From positions 1,860,001 through 1,924,000 of the forward strand of contig NZ_CP077092.1 of assembly GCF_014268585.2 (NCBI RefSeq): a DNA stretch of 64,000 nucleotides, written 5' to 3'. The notes beneath the pieces are model-generated. The model was not told the DNA's origin, searched no databases, and saw only the letters and a list, made by a program, of their open reading frames with translations. The translations under genes and the position numbers were made by a program. This document shows positions 47,020 through 55,374 of the stretch, piece by piece (within the stretch, counting starts at the first letter, position 1; each line of letters starts with the position of its first letter). This stretch comes from Pseudomonas iranensis. GTDB lineage: Bacteria; Pseudomonadota; Gammaproteobacteria; Pseudomonadales; Pseudomonadaceae.

Positions 47020-47200
47020 AGGGGCGTGTTTCCGACGAGTGGCTATTTGAGCGGCAGTCCGATAATTACGCCGAAGCCAGGGGCGGGGGTGTGTAGCGCA
47101 TGGAATCGTTCGGAAGATTGAACCGATCCCAGAGCATCGGTCGGTCAGACGAATTTTTGGATGCGTGGAGGGCTACCATTCGTCGGATTTAACTGCCTAC

Positions 47201-47216
47201 CTGTAATTTCTGACAG
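47201..47216 (+). promoter_or_regulatory. Palindrome copy 3, upstream of the broken propeller gene
   Basis: CTGTAA-TTTC-TGACAG differs from the others by one base in the left arm and is followed by TAGAC, as in copy 1. Its centre lies 75.5 bp before the ATG at 47284. Together with copy 2 it occupies the 350-bp divergent intergenic region 46934-47283, where I see no other gene. Confidence 0.7.
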
Positions 47217-47283
47217 TAGACAAATCTCCGGTTCGGGAGTGTAAATGCCTGTACCACACTCATGCTGAACAGGACGCTCTCCC

Positions 47284-48543
47284 ATGGCTAATCAGACCTC
47301 GAGTTCCCCGGATACCTGTAACGCAGGTACTCCGGTGCTCTTTCCAAAGCGCACCTATACGATCACTTCAAAAAGGTATGGTGAGCCGACGTTCATCAAT
47401 GGGCCCTATACCGCTGCGCCGGGTGGGCCGCTCAAGCATATTGCATTGCTCGTGACTTCCGGCAGCAATACGCCAGTTGTCGATGCTCATGTCAGTCTGA
47501 CGATTCCGGACGGCTTCAAATACGCCAATGGTCTCAGTGGCAAGCGCGACTTTATCACCGACGATGACGGCATTCTTCGCGTCGGCGGCATCACAGGCGC
47601 GCCTGTGCCCGGTCCCTACACCTTGATCGCTTCCAGTGGTGATAAGACCGCCAAGGCAGATGTGACGGTTACTGGGTTGGCACAGATCGCTGATATCCCC
47701 CTCTAAGGTTCTCACAGAGCAATGGAGATCAGCCCGGACGGTACCCGATTGTATAAGCTATGGTCTCCAAACGTTTTCGGTGATTGATACGGCTACAAAT
47801 GAAACTCTGGCGGATATCCCGCTCGGTTTTAACCCGGCTGAGATAGCTATCAGCACTGACGGTACCCGTGCTTATGTCGTCAGCTTTGATCGACCAACTG
47901 TCTCGGTGATTGATACGGCGACGCACCGGGTCTTGAGAAGTTTCGCCACTGTGACCGAGTCGAGAGGGGTTGCTGTCAGCCTGGACGGAACCCTGATTTA
48001 TGTCGGCAATTATTCAAGCGACACGGTTTCCGTTATTGAAACCGCTACGGGGCGGACCCTGACGACGATCCCGACCGGCACGAACGCGGAAAAGGTGGTC
48101 CGCAGCCCGGATGGCAAATGGGTTTACGTTGGCAACCTGAGAGCCGAAACGGTTTCTGTAATCGACACAGCGACGAATCGAGTCGAGGCGAATATCGAGG
48201 TTGGAGACAGTCCGAACGGTATGGCCTTCAGCCCCGACGGCGCTTGGGTCTGTGTCGGCGTTATGGCGACATTGTCTCGGTGATCAATACGGCGACAAAG
48301 AAAGTAGAGAACACCATTGAAGTGGGAGAGTGGCCGAGCCACATCGTTTTTAAGCCGGATGGCAATGTCTTTTTCGTCACCAACCAGATCAGTCAAACGC
48401 TCTCAGTGATCGATACGGCGACGAGTGACGTCAGGAGTATTCCTTTGCAATTCAAACCTCATACGATCGTCGCCAGCTTGGATGGTAGCCGCCTTTATGT
48501 CGGCGCCGCTGATAGAGGTTTGATTTCAGTGATGAAAATTTAG
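47284..48543 (+). pseudogene. Broken YVTN/YncE-type beta-propeller protein gene
   Basis: The pieces add up to about 420 residues. The first 140 form an Ig/transthyretin-like domain ending ...IADIPL at a TAA (47704-47706). The same frame then continues GSHRAMEISPDGTRLY, a propeller blade. Near 47753 the reading passes to another frame (SYGLQTFSVIDTATNETL), which runs through four blades (VSVIDTAT, SPDGxxVYVGN) to AWVCVG near 48260. There it returns to the first frame (RYGDIVSVINTATKK) and ends at 48543. One in-frame stop and two frameshifts make a single product unlikely unless they are sequencing errors. Homologous YVTN propellers are often extracytoplasmic. The intact N-terminal 140-residue piece could still be made. 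Confidence 0.8.
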
Positions 48544-48547
48544 TCTG

Positions 48548-48659
48548 GATCGTTCCCACGCGCGGCAAAGGCATGTATCCAGGAAGATTCAGCGCTCGGC
48601 TCTGGATGGGGCGCGGAGCGTCCCGGGCTGCATTCCCACGCGGGAGCGTGGGAACGATC
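48548..48659. repeat. 112-bp inverted-repeat element
   Basis: GATCGTTCCCACGC (48548-48561) and its exact complement (48646-48659) bound the element; a second hairpin TTCCCACGC/GCGTGGGAA lies at its right end. No ORF is inside. The GTTCCCACGC signature is of the dispersed pseudomonad repeat kind. It sits directly after the broken propeller gene. Confidence 0.8.
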
Positions 48660-48670
48660 ATTGGGCCGAC

Positions 48671-49030
48671 CTACTGCGGCAACTCCAGATTATCCAGCAC
48701 CCGATTCACCGCCAATTCCCCGAGCATGAACAGTTGCGCGATGCCCATCAGCGTTCGGCGCTGGGATGGTTTCACCAGTCCGGCGAATTCCTGGGCGATG
48801 GTTTTGGCCGAGGCGAGGGTTTCGCAGGCGTTGGCCAGCAGGTCTTCGTTTTTTGTGTCGGCGGTGACGGCGTACATGGCGCGGGGGCTGAACGGCGGTG
48901 GGGTGGAGCCGGGCGGGCAGAGGTAGTGGTCGAGGGCGCGGTCGGCGGCTTGGTGGAGTTTTTTTGAATCGAGGGATTCGTAGGGGGAGGTGGGGTCGGA
49001 TTCGGGTGGGTTGGGTGTTGGTTTGATCAT
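48671..49030 (-). CDS. DUF6124 family protein
   Basis: The product has 119 residues. The N-terminal PNPPESDPTSPYESLDSKKL and the helical ALDHYLCPPG and LLANACETLASAKTIAQEFA segments are those of the small DUF6124 proteins found in many pseudomonads. Function is unknown. The ribosome site AAAGGAGCTTC lies in a possible hairpin (49037-49054), and a long structured leader precedes it on the minus strand. Confidence 0.82.
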   Translation of the reverse strand: MIKPTPNPPESDPTSPYESLDSKKLHQAADRALDHYLCPPGSTPPPFSPRAMYAVTADTKNEDLLANACETLASAKTIAQEFAGLVKPSQRRTLMGIAQLFMLGELAVNRVLDNLELPQ

Positions 49031-49036
49031 GGTGAA

Positions 49037-49157
49037 GCTCCTTTGAAGTGGAGCCGCTACAACCTGTCGCTAAACAGGACGGGTGGCGGCTGTACGCGGG
49101 TTAGCGAACCGGTCAAAGGCACCCGGCAGACCCGAAGGTCTCCCGCATACAGCCACC
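49037..49157 (-). ncRNA. Structured leader (candidate cis-regulatory RNA) of the DUF6124 gene
   Basis: Read on the minus strand from 49157, GGTGGCTGTATGCGGG pairs with CCCGCGTACAG and CCACC (49100-49082) around a 3-nt bulge. Inside this stem is a hairpin AGACC-UUCG-GGUCU (49141-49128) with a UUCG tetraloop, and a second 27-nt branch, giving a three-way junction. Two more hairpins follow: CCTGT/ACAGG (49078-49063) and GCTCC/GGAGC (49054-49037). The last one holds the ribosome site. Hidden RBS plus junction suggests translational control. I cannot name an Rfam family for it. Confidence 0.55.
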
Positions 49158-49242
49158 ATGACGAAATCGCGAACATACAGATCCGCAACGAAGCCTGGAA
49201 CGCTGATGCACCTTTGACATGAGTTCGAGTCGCTAAACCCGA

Positions 49243-49260
49243 TCGCTGATTCGTCAGCGA
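49243..49260. repeat. Short perfect hairpin
   Basis: TCGCTGA-TTCG-TCAGCGA forms a 7-bp stem with a 4-nt loop about 85 bp beyond the structured leader. Without a T tract it is not a terminator; it may be an upstream part of the same leader transcript. Confidence 0.4.
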
Positions 49261-49420
49261 CCGGACCACAATAGAACCCGGGCCCCAGGTGCACAAGCCG
49301 GCGGATTCTGGCTTGGCTGTAGGCAATGGCGCAAGGATTTGTAGCCTTGAGACCGTGTCTGCAGGTGTCTTTTAAACGGCTTCGTTTAAATCGAAAAAAA
49401 TGCGCCGTATTCGAAGGCCT

Positions 49421-49511
49421 CTTCGCGTGCAGGCTCGCTCCCACAGGGGCCGTATTCCAAATGTCCGATTGGGAATGCATTCAAACTGTGGGAGCGAGCC
49501 TGCTCGCGAAG
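49421..49511. repeat. REP pair (REPIN) upstream of flhA
   Basis: Left copy 49421-49446 (one internal base change, GTGCAGG for GAGCAGG) and right copy 49486-49511 ending CCTGCTCGCGAAG are inverted relative to each other, with a 39-bp centre. It is the same REP family as 34708-34795 and 62165-62191. Confidence 0.9.
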
Positions 49512-49574
49512 GGGCCAGCCCAATCAGCCGACAATCCCAAGTAAAACCGCTCTATTTCATTCCCCGGCAAAAGT

Positions 49575-49590
49575 TGGAAAGCTTCTTGCA
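49575..49590 (+). promoter_or_regulatory. Probable sigma-54 promoter of flhA
   Basis: TGGAAAGCTTCTTGCA has the GG-N10-GC spacing and a perfect TTGCA -12 block; the -24 block is TGGAA instead of TGGCA. It is 62 bp before flhA, matching the distances seen for the other sigma-54 sites in the window. Confidence 0.65.
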
Positions 49591-49651
49591 ATAGCCGCCC
49601 TGCGTCCGTTCGGGGCGTCAAAAGTTTGCTTTAAAGGAACGGGGAAAACCG

Positions 49652-51781
49652 GTGGATCGCACTCAGTTATTCAATACAGCACGCACCAACGTTGCCGACC
49701 TCAGTCGAGGCAATCTGGGCGTGCCGTTGCTGCTGCTGGTCATGCTGGCGATGATGATGTTGCCGGTACCGCCGTTCCTGCTCGACGTCTTCTTTACCTT
49801 CAACATCGCTCTGTCGATCGTCGTCCTGCTGGTCTGCGTGTATGCGCTGCGGCCGCTGGATTTCGCGGTGTTCCCGACCATTCTGCTGGTGGCGACGCTG
49901 CTGCGTCTGGCGTTGAACGTGGCCTCGACGCGGGTGGTGATGCTCCACGGTCAGGACGGCCACGCCGCCGCCGGTAAGGTGATTCAGGCCTTCGGTGAGG
50001 TGGTGATCGGCGGTAACTACGTGGTCGGTATCGTGGTCTTCGCGATCCTCATGATCATCAACTTCGTCGTGGTGACCAAGGGTGCCGGGCGGATTTCGGA
50101 GGTGAGCGCGCGTTTCACCCTCGATGCGATGCCTGGCAAACAAATGGCGATCGACGCCGACCTCAACGCCGGCCTGATCGACCAGAATCAAGCCAAGTCG
50201 CGCCGTCAGGAAGTCGCCCAGGAGGCGGAGTTCTACGGTTCGATGGACGGTGCCAGCAAGTTCGTCCGTGGTGACGCGATCGCCGGCCTGCTGATTCTGT
50301 TCATCAACCTTATCGGCGGCATGGCGGTTGGTATCTTCCAGCACGGCATGAGCTTCGGCGATGCGGGCAAGGTTTACGCCTTGCTGACCATCGGTGACGG
50401 TTTAGTGGCGCAATTGCCATCACTGTTGTTATCTACAGCAGCGGCGATCATGGTGACCCGTGCTTCCGGCTCGGAAGACATGGGCAAGCAGATCAACCGC
50501 CAGATGTTCGCCTCGCCGAAAGCGCTGGCCGTGGCCGCTGGTTTGATGGCGGTGATGGGCCTGGTGCCAGGCATGCCGCACTTCTCCTTCCTGAGCATGG
50601 CGGCGCTGGCTGCGGGCGGCGCATACCTGTTCTGGAAGAAGCAGAACGTCGCCAAGGTTGTGGCGCTGGAAGAGGTCAAGCGTCAGCAGGAACTGCTGCC
50701 GTCGCCAGCCCGGGCCATGGAAACCAAAGAGCTGGGCTGGGACGACGTCACACCGATCGACATGATCGGCCTCGAAGTCGGCTATCGCCTGATTCCGCTG
50801 GTGGACCGCAATCAGGGTGGACAATTGCTCGCGCGGATCAAGGGTGTGCGCAAGAAGCTCTCGCAGGATCTGGGCTTTTTGATGCCGACCGTGCACATCC
50901 GCGACAACCTCGATCTGGCGCCGAGCGCTTACCGCCTGACGCTGATGGGCGTGATCCTCGCCGAGGCCGAGATCTACCCGGATCGCGAACTGGCGATCAA
51001 CCCGGGCCAGGTCTACGGTTCGCTCAACGGTATCAACGCCAAAGATCCGGCTTTTGGCCTGGAGGCGGTGTGGATCGAAATCAGCCAGCGTGCGCAGGCG
51101 CAATCGCTCGGCTACACCGTGGTCGATGCGAGCACCGTGGTCGCCACGCACTTGAACCAGATTCTGTACAAGCACTCCAGTGAGCTGATCGGCCACGAGG
51201 AAGTGCAGCAACTCATGCAATTGCTGGCCAAGAGCTCGCCGAAACTGGCGGAAGAGCTGGTGCCGGGCGTGGTTTCGCTGTCGCAGTTGCTCAAGGTCCT
51301 GCAAGCGCTGCTCGCCGAGCACGTGCCGGTGCGCGACATTCGCAGCATTGCCGAGGCGATCGCGAACAACGCTGCCAAGAGTCAAGATACCGCCGCGCTG
51401 GTCGCCGCTGTGCGGGTCGGCGTATCCCGTGCAATCGTCCAAAGCATTGTAGGCACTGAGTCCGAGCTGCCTGTAATCACATTGGAACCAAGGTTGGAAC
51501 AGATATTGCTCAATAGTCTGCAGAAGGCAGGACAAGGCTCGGAAGAGGGCGTTCTGCTGGAGCCGAGCATGGCCGAGAAGCTGCAGCGTTCGTTGATCGA
51601 AGCGGCCCAGCGTCAGGAAATGCAAGGCCAACCGGTGATCCTGCTGGTGGCAGGCCCGATTCGCGCGATGCTCTCGCGCTTCGGCCGCCTCGCAGTGCCA
51701 GGCCTGCATGTGCTGGCCTACCAGGAAGTACCGGACAACAAGCAAGTGACCATCGTTGCGACAGTAGGGCCCAACGGCTGA
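49652..51781 (+). CDS. flhA: Flagellar export gate protein FlhA
   Basis: The product has 709 residues and starts at a GTG with AAAGGAAC upstream. There are eight membrane helices in the first 340 residues, with the FHIPEP signature region (ATLLRLALNVASTRVVMLHG) and TKGAGRISEVSARFTLDAMP. The cytoplasmic domain, residues 360-709, forms the nonameric docking ring for chaperone-substrate complexes. It heads the flhA-flhF-fleN-fliA operon. Confidence 0.97.
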   Translation: MDRTQLFNTARTNVADLSRGNLGVPLLLLVMLAMMMLPVPPFLLDVFFTFNIALSIVVLLVCVYALRPLDFAVFPTILLVATLLRLALNVASTRVVMLHGQDGHAAAGKVIQAFGEVVIGGNYVVGIVVFAILMIINFVVVTKGAGRISEVSARFTLDAMPGKQMAIDADLNAGLIDQNQAKSRRQEVAQEAEFYGSMDGASKFVRGDAIAGLLILFINLIGGMAVGIFQHGMSFGDAGKVYALLTIGDGLVAQLPSLLLSTAAAIMVTRASGSEDMGKQINRQMFASPKALAVAAGLMAVMGLVPGMPHFSFLSMAALAAGGAYLFWKKQNVAKVVALEEVKRQQELLPSPARAMETKELGWDDVTPIDMIGLEVGYRLIPLVDRNQGGQLLARIKGVRKKLSQDLGFLMPTVHIRDNLDLAPSAYRLTLMGVILAEAEIYPDRELAINPGQVYGSLNGINAKDPAFGLEAVWIEISQRAQAQSLGYTVVDASTVVATHLNQILYKHSSELIGHEEVQQLMQLLAKSSPKLAEELVPGVVSLSQLLKVLQALLAEHVPVRDIRSIAEAIANNAAKSQDTAALVAAVRVGVSRAIVQSIVGTESELPVITLEPRLEQILLNSLQKAGQGSEEGVLLEPSMAEKLQRSLIEAAQRQEMQGQPVILLVAGPIRAMLSRFGRLAVPGLHVLAYQEVPDNKQVTIVATVGPNG

Positions 51782-51792
51782 GGTAGTGGTTT

Positions 51793-53133
51793 ATGCAAGT
51801 TAAGCGTTTTTTCGCCGCCGATATGCGTCAGGCCATGAAGCTGGTTCGCGATGAGCTGGGCGCTGATGCCGCCATCATCGGCAACCGCCGCATTGCCGGC
51901 GGCGTCGAGTTGACGGCGGCTCTGGATTACAAACTGTCGGCGCTGGCGCCACGGGTTCCGAACATGGAACTCGAAGACGAGCTGCGCAAGACCCAGTCGC
52001 GCATCGTCACCGCCCAGGCCGAGCTGAGCCTGCGTGGCGAAGCCGACGGCAACACCAATCAGCAGTTGTTCGCCGGGCTGCCGTTGACCGCAGGCCTGCC
52101 GCTGACTGCTGCCGAACCGCTGAGCGAGCCGACCTACGCCGCACCGACGCGCCCGGCCGCAGCGCCTGCGCAGGCCTCGGCGGGTGTCGATCCGCGTGCG
52201 CTGGATTCGATGCGTTTTGAATTGAACAGCCTGCGCGAGCTGATGGAAGTGCAGCTCGGCACCCTGGCCTGGAATCAGTTGCAAGGCAGCCGTCCGGCCC
52301 AGGCCAATCTGTATCGCCGTCTGCAGCGCATCGGCCTGTCCGGCCCGCTGTCGCGCGATCTGCTGGCGATGATCACCGATATCGAAGAACCCCGTCAGGC
52401 CTGGCGCATGCTGCTCGCGCACCTGGCGCGGATGATTGCCGTACCGGAAGTCGAGCCGCTGGAAGAGGGCGGTGTGATTGCCATGGTCGGCCCCGCCGGC
52501 ATGGGCAAGACCACCACGCTGGCCAAGCTCGCCGCGCGTTACGTGCTCAAGTACGGCGCGCAGAACGTCGCACTGGTGAGCATGGACAGCTTCCGCATCG
52601 GCGCGCAGGAACAATTGAAAACCCTCGGGCGCATTCTTAACGTGCCGGTAACGCACGTCGATCCGGGTCAGTCGCTGGTGCAGGCATTGGATCCACTGCT
52701 ACGCAAGCGCGTGGTTTTGATCGATACTGCCGGCCTGCAAGCCAGTGATCCGGCGTTGCGCATGCAGCTTGAGAGCCTGGCCGGGCGTGGCATTCGCTCA
52801 AAAAATTATCTGGTCCTGGCAACCACCAGCCAGAAACAGGTTCTAACCGCCGCTTATCACAGTTACAAGCGTTGCGGGCTGGCCGGCTGCATCCTGACTA
52901 AACTGGATGAAACGGCCAGTCTCGGCGAAGTGTTGAGCCTGGCGATCAGTCATGAATTGCCGGTCGCGTATCTGACCGATGGCCCACGGATTCCGGATGA
53001 TCTGCATCTGCCGCGCCGTCATCAACTGGTCAGCCGCGCCGTCAGCGTGCAAATGCAGGAAGAACCCAGCGAAGAAGCCATGGCTGACATGTTCGCTGAT
53101 ATCTATCACAGCCCGACCAAGCAGGTTGGCTGA
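51793..53133 (+). CDS. flhF: SRP-like GTPase FlhF
   Basis: The product has 446 residues. An N-terminal basic/variable region (1-130), a helical N domain and the SRP-type G domain are visible: G1 MVGPAGMGKTTTLAKLAARY near residue 233, VSMDSFRIGAQEQLKTLG, VLIDTAGL, and TKLDETASLGE. FlhF sets the polar site of flagellar assembly and works against FleN/FlhG, the next gene. Confidence 0.96.
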   Translation: MQVKRFFAADMRQAMKLVRDELGADAAIIGNRRIAGGVELTAALDYKLSALAPRVPNMELEDELRKTQSRIVTAQAELSLRGEADGNTNQQLFAGLPLTAGLPLTAAEPLSEPTYAAPTRPAAAPAQASAGVDPRALDSMRFELNSLRELMEVQLGTLAWNQLQGSRPAQANLYRRLQRIGLSGPLSRDLLAMITDIEEPRQAWRMLLAHLARMIAVPEVEPLEEGGVIAMVGPAGMGKTTTLAKLAARYVLKYGAQNVALVSMDSFRIGAQEQLKTLGRILNVPVTHVDPGQSLVQALDPLLRKRVVLIDTAGLQASDPALRMQLESLAGRGIRSKNYLVLATTSQKQVLTAAYHSYKRCGLAGCILTKLDETASLGEVLSLAISHELPVAYLTDGPRIPDDLHLPRRHQLVSRAVSVQMQEEPSEEAMADMFADIYHSPTKQVG

Positions 53134-53140
53134 GGTAATC

Positions 53141-53248
53141 ATGAACAGTTTTTGTACCTACATCGATGGTCTGCCACGCATTGTTCCGATCAGGAACGCG
53201 CAGCCAGTAATGTGGCCTCCGTCTATGCAAGACAAGGTAAAGAAATAA
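53141..53248 (+). CDS. Possible 35-residue ORF between flhF and fleN
   Basis: An ATG with GAGGTAATC before it opens a 35-codon frame (MNSFCTYIDGLPRIV...) that ends one base before the fleN start, filling the gap exactly. I recognise no family. It could be a real small protein coupled to fleN, a leader peptide, or chance. Confidence 0.35.
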   Translation: MNSFCTYIDGLPRIVPIRNAQPVMWPPSMQDKVKK

Positions 53249-53249
53249 C

Positions 53250-54080
53250 ATGGGCAGCATGCATCCCGTACAGGTGATCGCGGTGACCGGCGGCAAAGGT
53301 GGCGTCGGCAAGACTAACGTGTCAGTGAACTTGTCGCTGGCGCTGGCAGAGCTTGGCCGTCGGGTCATGCTGCTGGACGCCGACCTGGGCCTGGCGAACG
53401 TCGACGTTCTGCTGGGGCTGACACCCAAGCGCACACTGGCCGACGTCATCGAAGGCCGTTGCGAACTGCGCGACGTGCTGTTGCAGGGCCCGGGCGGGAT
53501 TCGCATCGTGCCGGCGGCCTCCGGCACGCAGAGCATGGTGCACCTGAGCCCGGCGCAGCACGCCGGCCTGATCCAGGCGTTCAGCGACATCGGCGACAAT
53601 CTCGACGTGCTGGTGATCGACACCGCTGCGGGTATTGGTGACTCGGTAGTCAGTTTCGTTCGTGCCGCCCAGGAAGTGTTGCTGGTGGTCTGCGACGAGC
53701 CGACTTCGATCACCGACGCTTACGCGCTGATCAAGTTGCTCAACCGCGACTACGGCATGAACCGCTTCCGCGTGCTGGCCAACATGGCGCAGAGCCCGCA
53801 GGAAGGGCGCAACCTGTTCGCCAAGTTGACCAAGGTCACGGATCGCTTCCTTGACGTCGCCCTACAATACGTCGGCGCCGTGCCGTACGACGAAAGCGTG
53901 CGCAAAGCGGTGCAGAAGCAGCGCGCCGTCTACGAAGCCTTTCCCCGTTCCAAGTGCGCGCTGGCCTTCAAGGCCATCGCCCAGAAGGTCGACACCTGGC
54001 CGCTGCCGGCCAACCCGCGCGGGCATCTGGAATTTTTCGTCGAGCGTCTCGTGCAGCAAACCGCAGGGCCTGTGATATGA
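53250..54080 (+). CDS. fleN: Flagellar number regulator FleN (FlhG)
   Basis: The product is a 276-residue MinD/ParA-type ATPase with the deviant Walker A GGKGGVGKTN near residue 12, DADLGLANVDVLLG near 45 and VIDTAAGIGDSVV near 125. FleN binds FleQ, blunting its ATPase, and keeps flagellar number low. It overlaps fliA by 4 bp. Confidence 0.97.
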   Translation: MGSMHPVQVIAVTGGKGGVGKTNVSVNLSLALAELGRRVMLLDADLGLANVDVLLGLTPKRTLADVIEGRCELRDVLLQGPGGIRIVPAASGTQSMVHLSPAQHAGLIQAFSDIGDNLDVLVIDTAAGIGDSVVSFVRAAQEVLLVVCDEPTSITDAYALIKLLNRDYGMNRFRVLANMAQSPQEGRNLFAKLTKVTDRFLDVALQYVGAVPYDESVRKAVQKQRAVYEAFPRSKCALAFKAIAQKVDTWPLPANPRGHLEFFVERLVQQTAGPVI

Positions 54081-54817
54081 CCGCCAGTGGCATGAATCTT
54101 TACAAAAAGTCGGCGCGTGACGCGCAATACGAATTGATCGAGCGCTACGCGCCACTGGTCAAGCGCATTGCCTATCACTTGCTGGCGCGCCTGCCGGCCA
54201 GCGTGCAGGTCGAAGACCTGATCCAGGCCGGGATGATCGGTTTGCTGGAAGTCTCGACCAAATACGACGCCAGCAAAGGCGCCAGTTTCGAAACGTACGC
54301 GGGCATTCGAATCCGCGGCGCGATGCTCGATGAAGTGCGCAAAGGGGATTGGGCGCCACGCTCGGTTCACCGTAATACCAGGATGGTCAGCGACGCGATT
54401 CGCTCGATTGAAGCTAAAACCGGCCGTGACGCTAAAGATCACGAGGTTGCGGCCGAACTCCAATTGAGTCTCGACGATTACTACGGGATTCTGAATGACA
54501 CCTTGGGCAGTCGCCTGTTCAGTTTCGACGACCTGTTGCAGGACGGCGAACACGAAGGGCTGCACGAGGATGGCGCGAGTGCTCATATGGAGCCGTCACG
54601 CGATCTGGAAGATGAACGCTTCCAGGCGGCGCTGGCGGACGCGATTGCCAATTTGCCGGAGCGTGAGCGACTGGTGTTGGCGCTGTACTACGACGAAGAG
54701 CTGAACCTCAAGGAAATCGGTGAAGTCCTTGGCGTCAGTGAATCGCGGGTCAGCCAGTTACACAGCCAGTGCGCGGCCCGTCTGCGGGGGCGTTTGGGGG
54801 AGTGGCGAGCGCGCTGA
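54077..54817 (+). CDS. fliA: Flagellar sigma factor FliA (sigma-28)
   Basis: The product has 246 residues. The ATG at 54077 overlaps the fleN stop (ATGA). Region 2 reads DLIQAGMIGLLEVSTKYD and FETYAGIRIRGAMLDEVRKG; region 4 reads LVLALYYDEELNLKEIGEVL and GVSESRVSQLHSQCAARLR. It transcribes late genes such as fliC once FlgM leaves the cell. Confidence 0.97.
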   Translation: MTASGMNLYKKSARDAQYELIERYAPLVKRIAYHLLARLPASVQVEDLIQAGMIGLLEVSTKYDASKGASFETYAGIRIRGAMLDEVRKGDWAPRSVHRNTRMVSDAIRSIEAKTGRDAKDHEVAAELQLSLDDYYGILNDTLGSRLFSFDDLLQDGEHEGLHEDGASAHMEPSRDLEDERFQAALADAIANLPERERLVLALYYDEELNLKEIGEVLGVSESRVSQLHSQCAARLRGRLGEWRAR

Positions 54818-54928
54818 AGGCAGTGTGGGGACACTGCGAAACGAGGCTGGTGCGGTGATGAACGGCGCCGGTCTCGATCCGTTGTGCTCCAGACAAACTT
54901 CGAGTGCTATGCCGATTGATTGAAGTGG

Positions 54929-54952
54929 CGCGTCCAGGTGCTGGGCGCGTTT
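54929..54952 (+). terminator. Hairpin between fliA and cheY
   Basis: CGCG-T-CCAG, loop GTG, CTGG-G-CGCG followed by TTT forms a compact stem with one mismatch 112 bp after fliA and 21 bp before cheY. It may reduce read-through into the che genes. Confidence 0.4.
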
Positions 54953-54972
54953 AAGACTGCTTGGAGGTCGAA

Positions 54973-55356
54973 TTGAACAAAGACATGAAAATCCTCATCG
55001 TTGATGACTTCTCAACGATGCGGCGGATCATCAAGAACCTGCTGCGCGATCTTGGGTTCACCAACACCGTCGAGGCCGACGATGGCGTAACCGCCATTCC
55101 GGTGCTCAACAGCGGCAGCATCGACTTTCTGGTAACGGACTGGAACATGCCGGGCATGACCGGTATCGACCTGCTGCGTCACGTGCGCGCCGATGAAAAA
55201 CTCAAGCACCTCCCGGTGTTGATGGTGACTGCTGAAGCCAAGCGCGAGCAGATCATCGAGGCCGCTCAGGCCGGTGTGAACGGTTACGTGGTCAAACCTT
55301 TCACGGCTCAAGCGTTGAAAGACAAAATCGAGAAGATTTTCGAACGCATCGGCTGA
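54973..55356 (+). CDS. cheY: Chemotaxis response regulator CheY
   Basis: The product is a single receiver domain: acidic pair and [20 protein letters not shown] near the N-terminus, phospho-acceptor Asp in [16 protein letters not shown], conserved T/A (MVTAEAK) and Lys (VVKPFTA). A TTG at 54973 lies 4 bp after GGAGGT and gives 127 residues; the ATG at 54985 gives the 123-residue form annotated in relatives but sits 16 bp from that site. CheY-P binds FliM. Confidence 0.95.
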   Translation: MNKDMKILIVDDFSTMRRIIKNLLRDLGFTNTVEADDGVTAIPVLNSGSIDFLVTDWNMPGMTGIDLLRHVRADEKLKHLPVLMVTAEAKREQIIEAAQAGVNGYVVKPFTAQALKDKIEKIFERIG

Positions 55357-55374
55357 TGAATGCGCGGGGGAGCT

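Noticed and set aside
49057-49480. Minus-strand frames of 89 and 136 residues upstream of the DUF6124 gene
   Set aside because: They run through the structured leader; the pairing explains the sequence better than coding, and no ribosome site is seen.
54892-54918. CAAACTT...GCCGATTG as a FliA promoter before cheY
   Set aside because: The -10 is incomplete and the -35 spacing does not fit; too weak to call.
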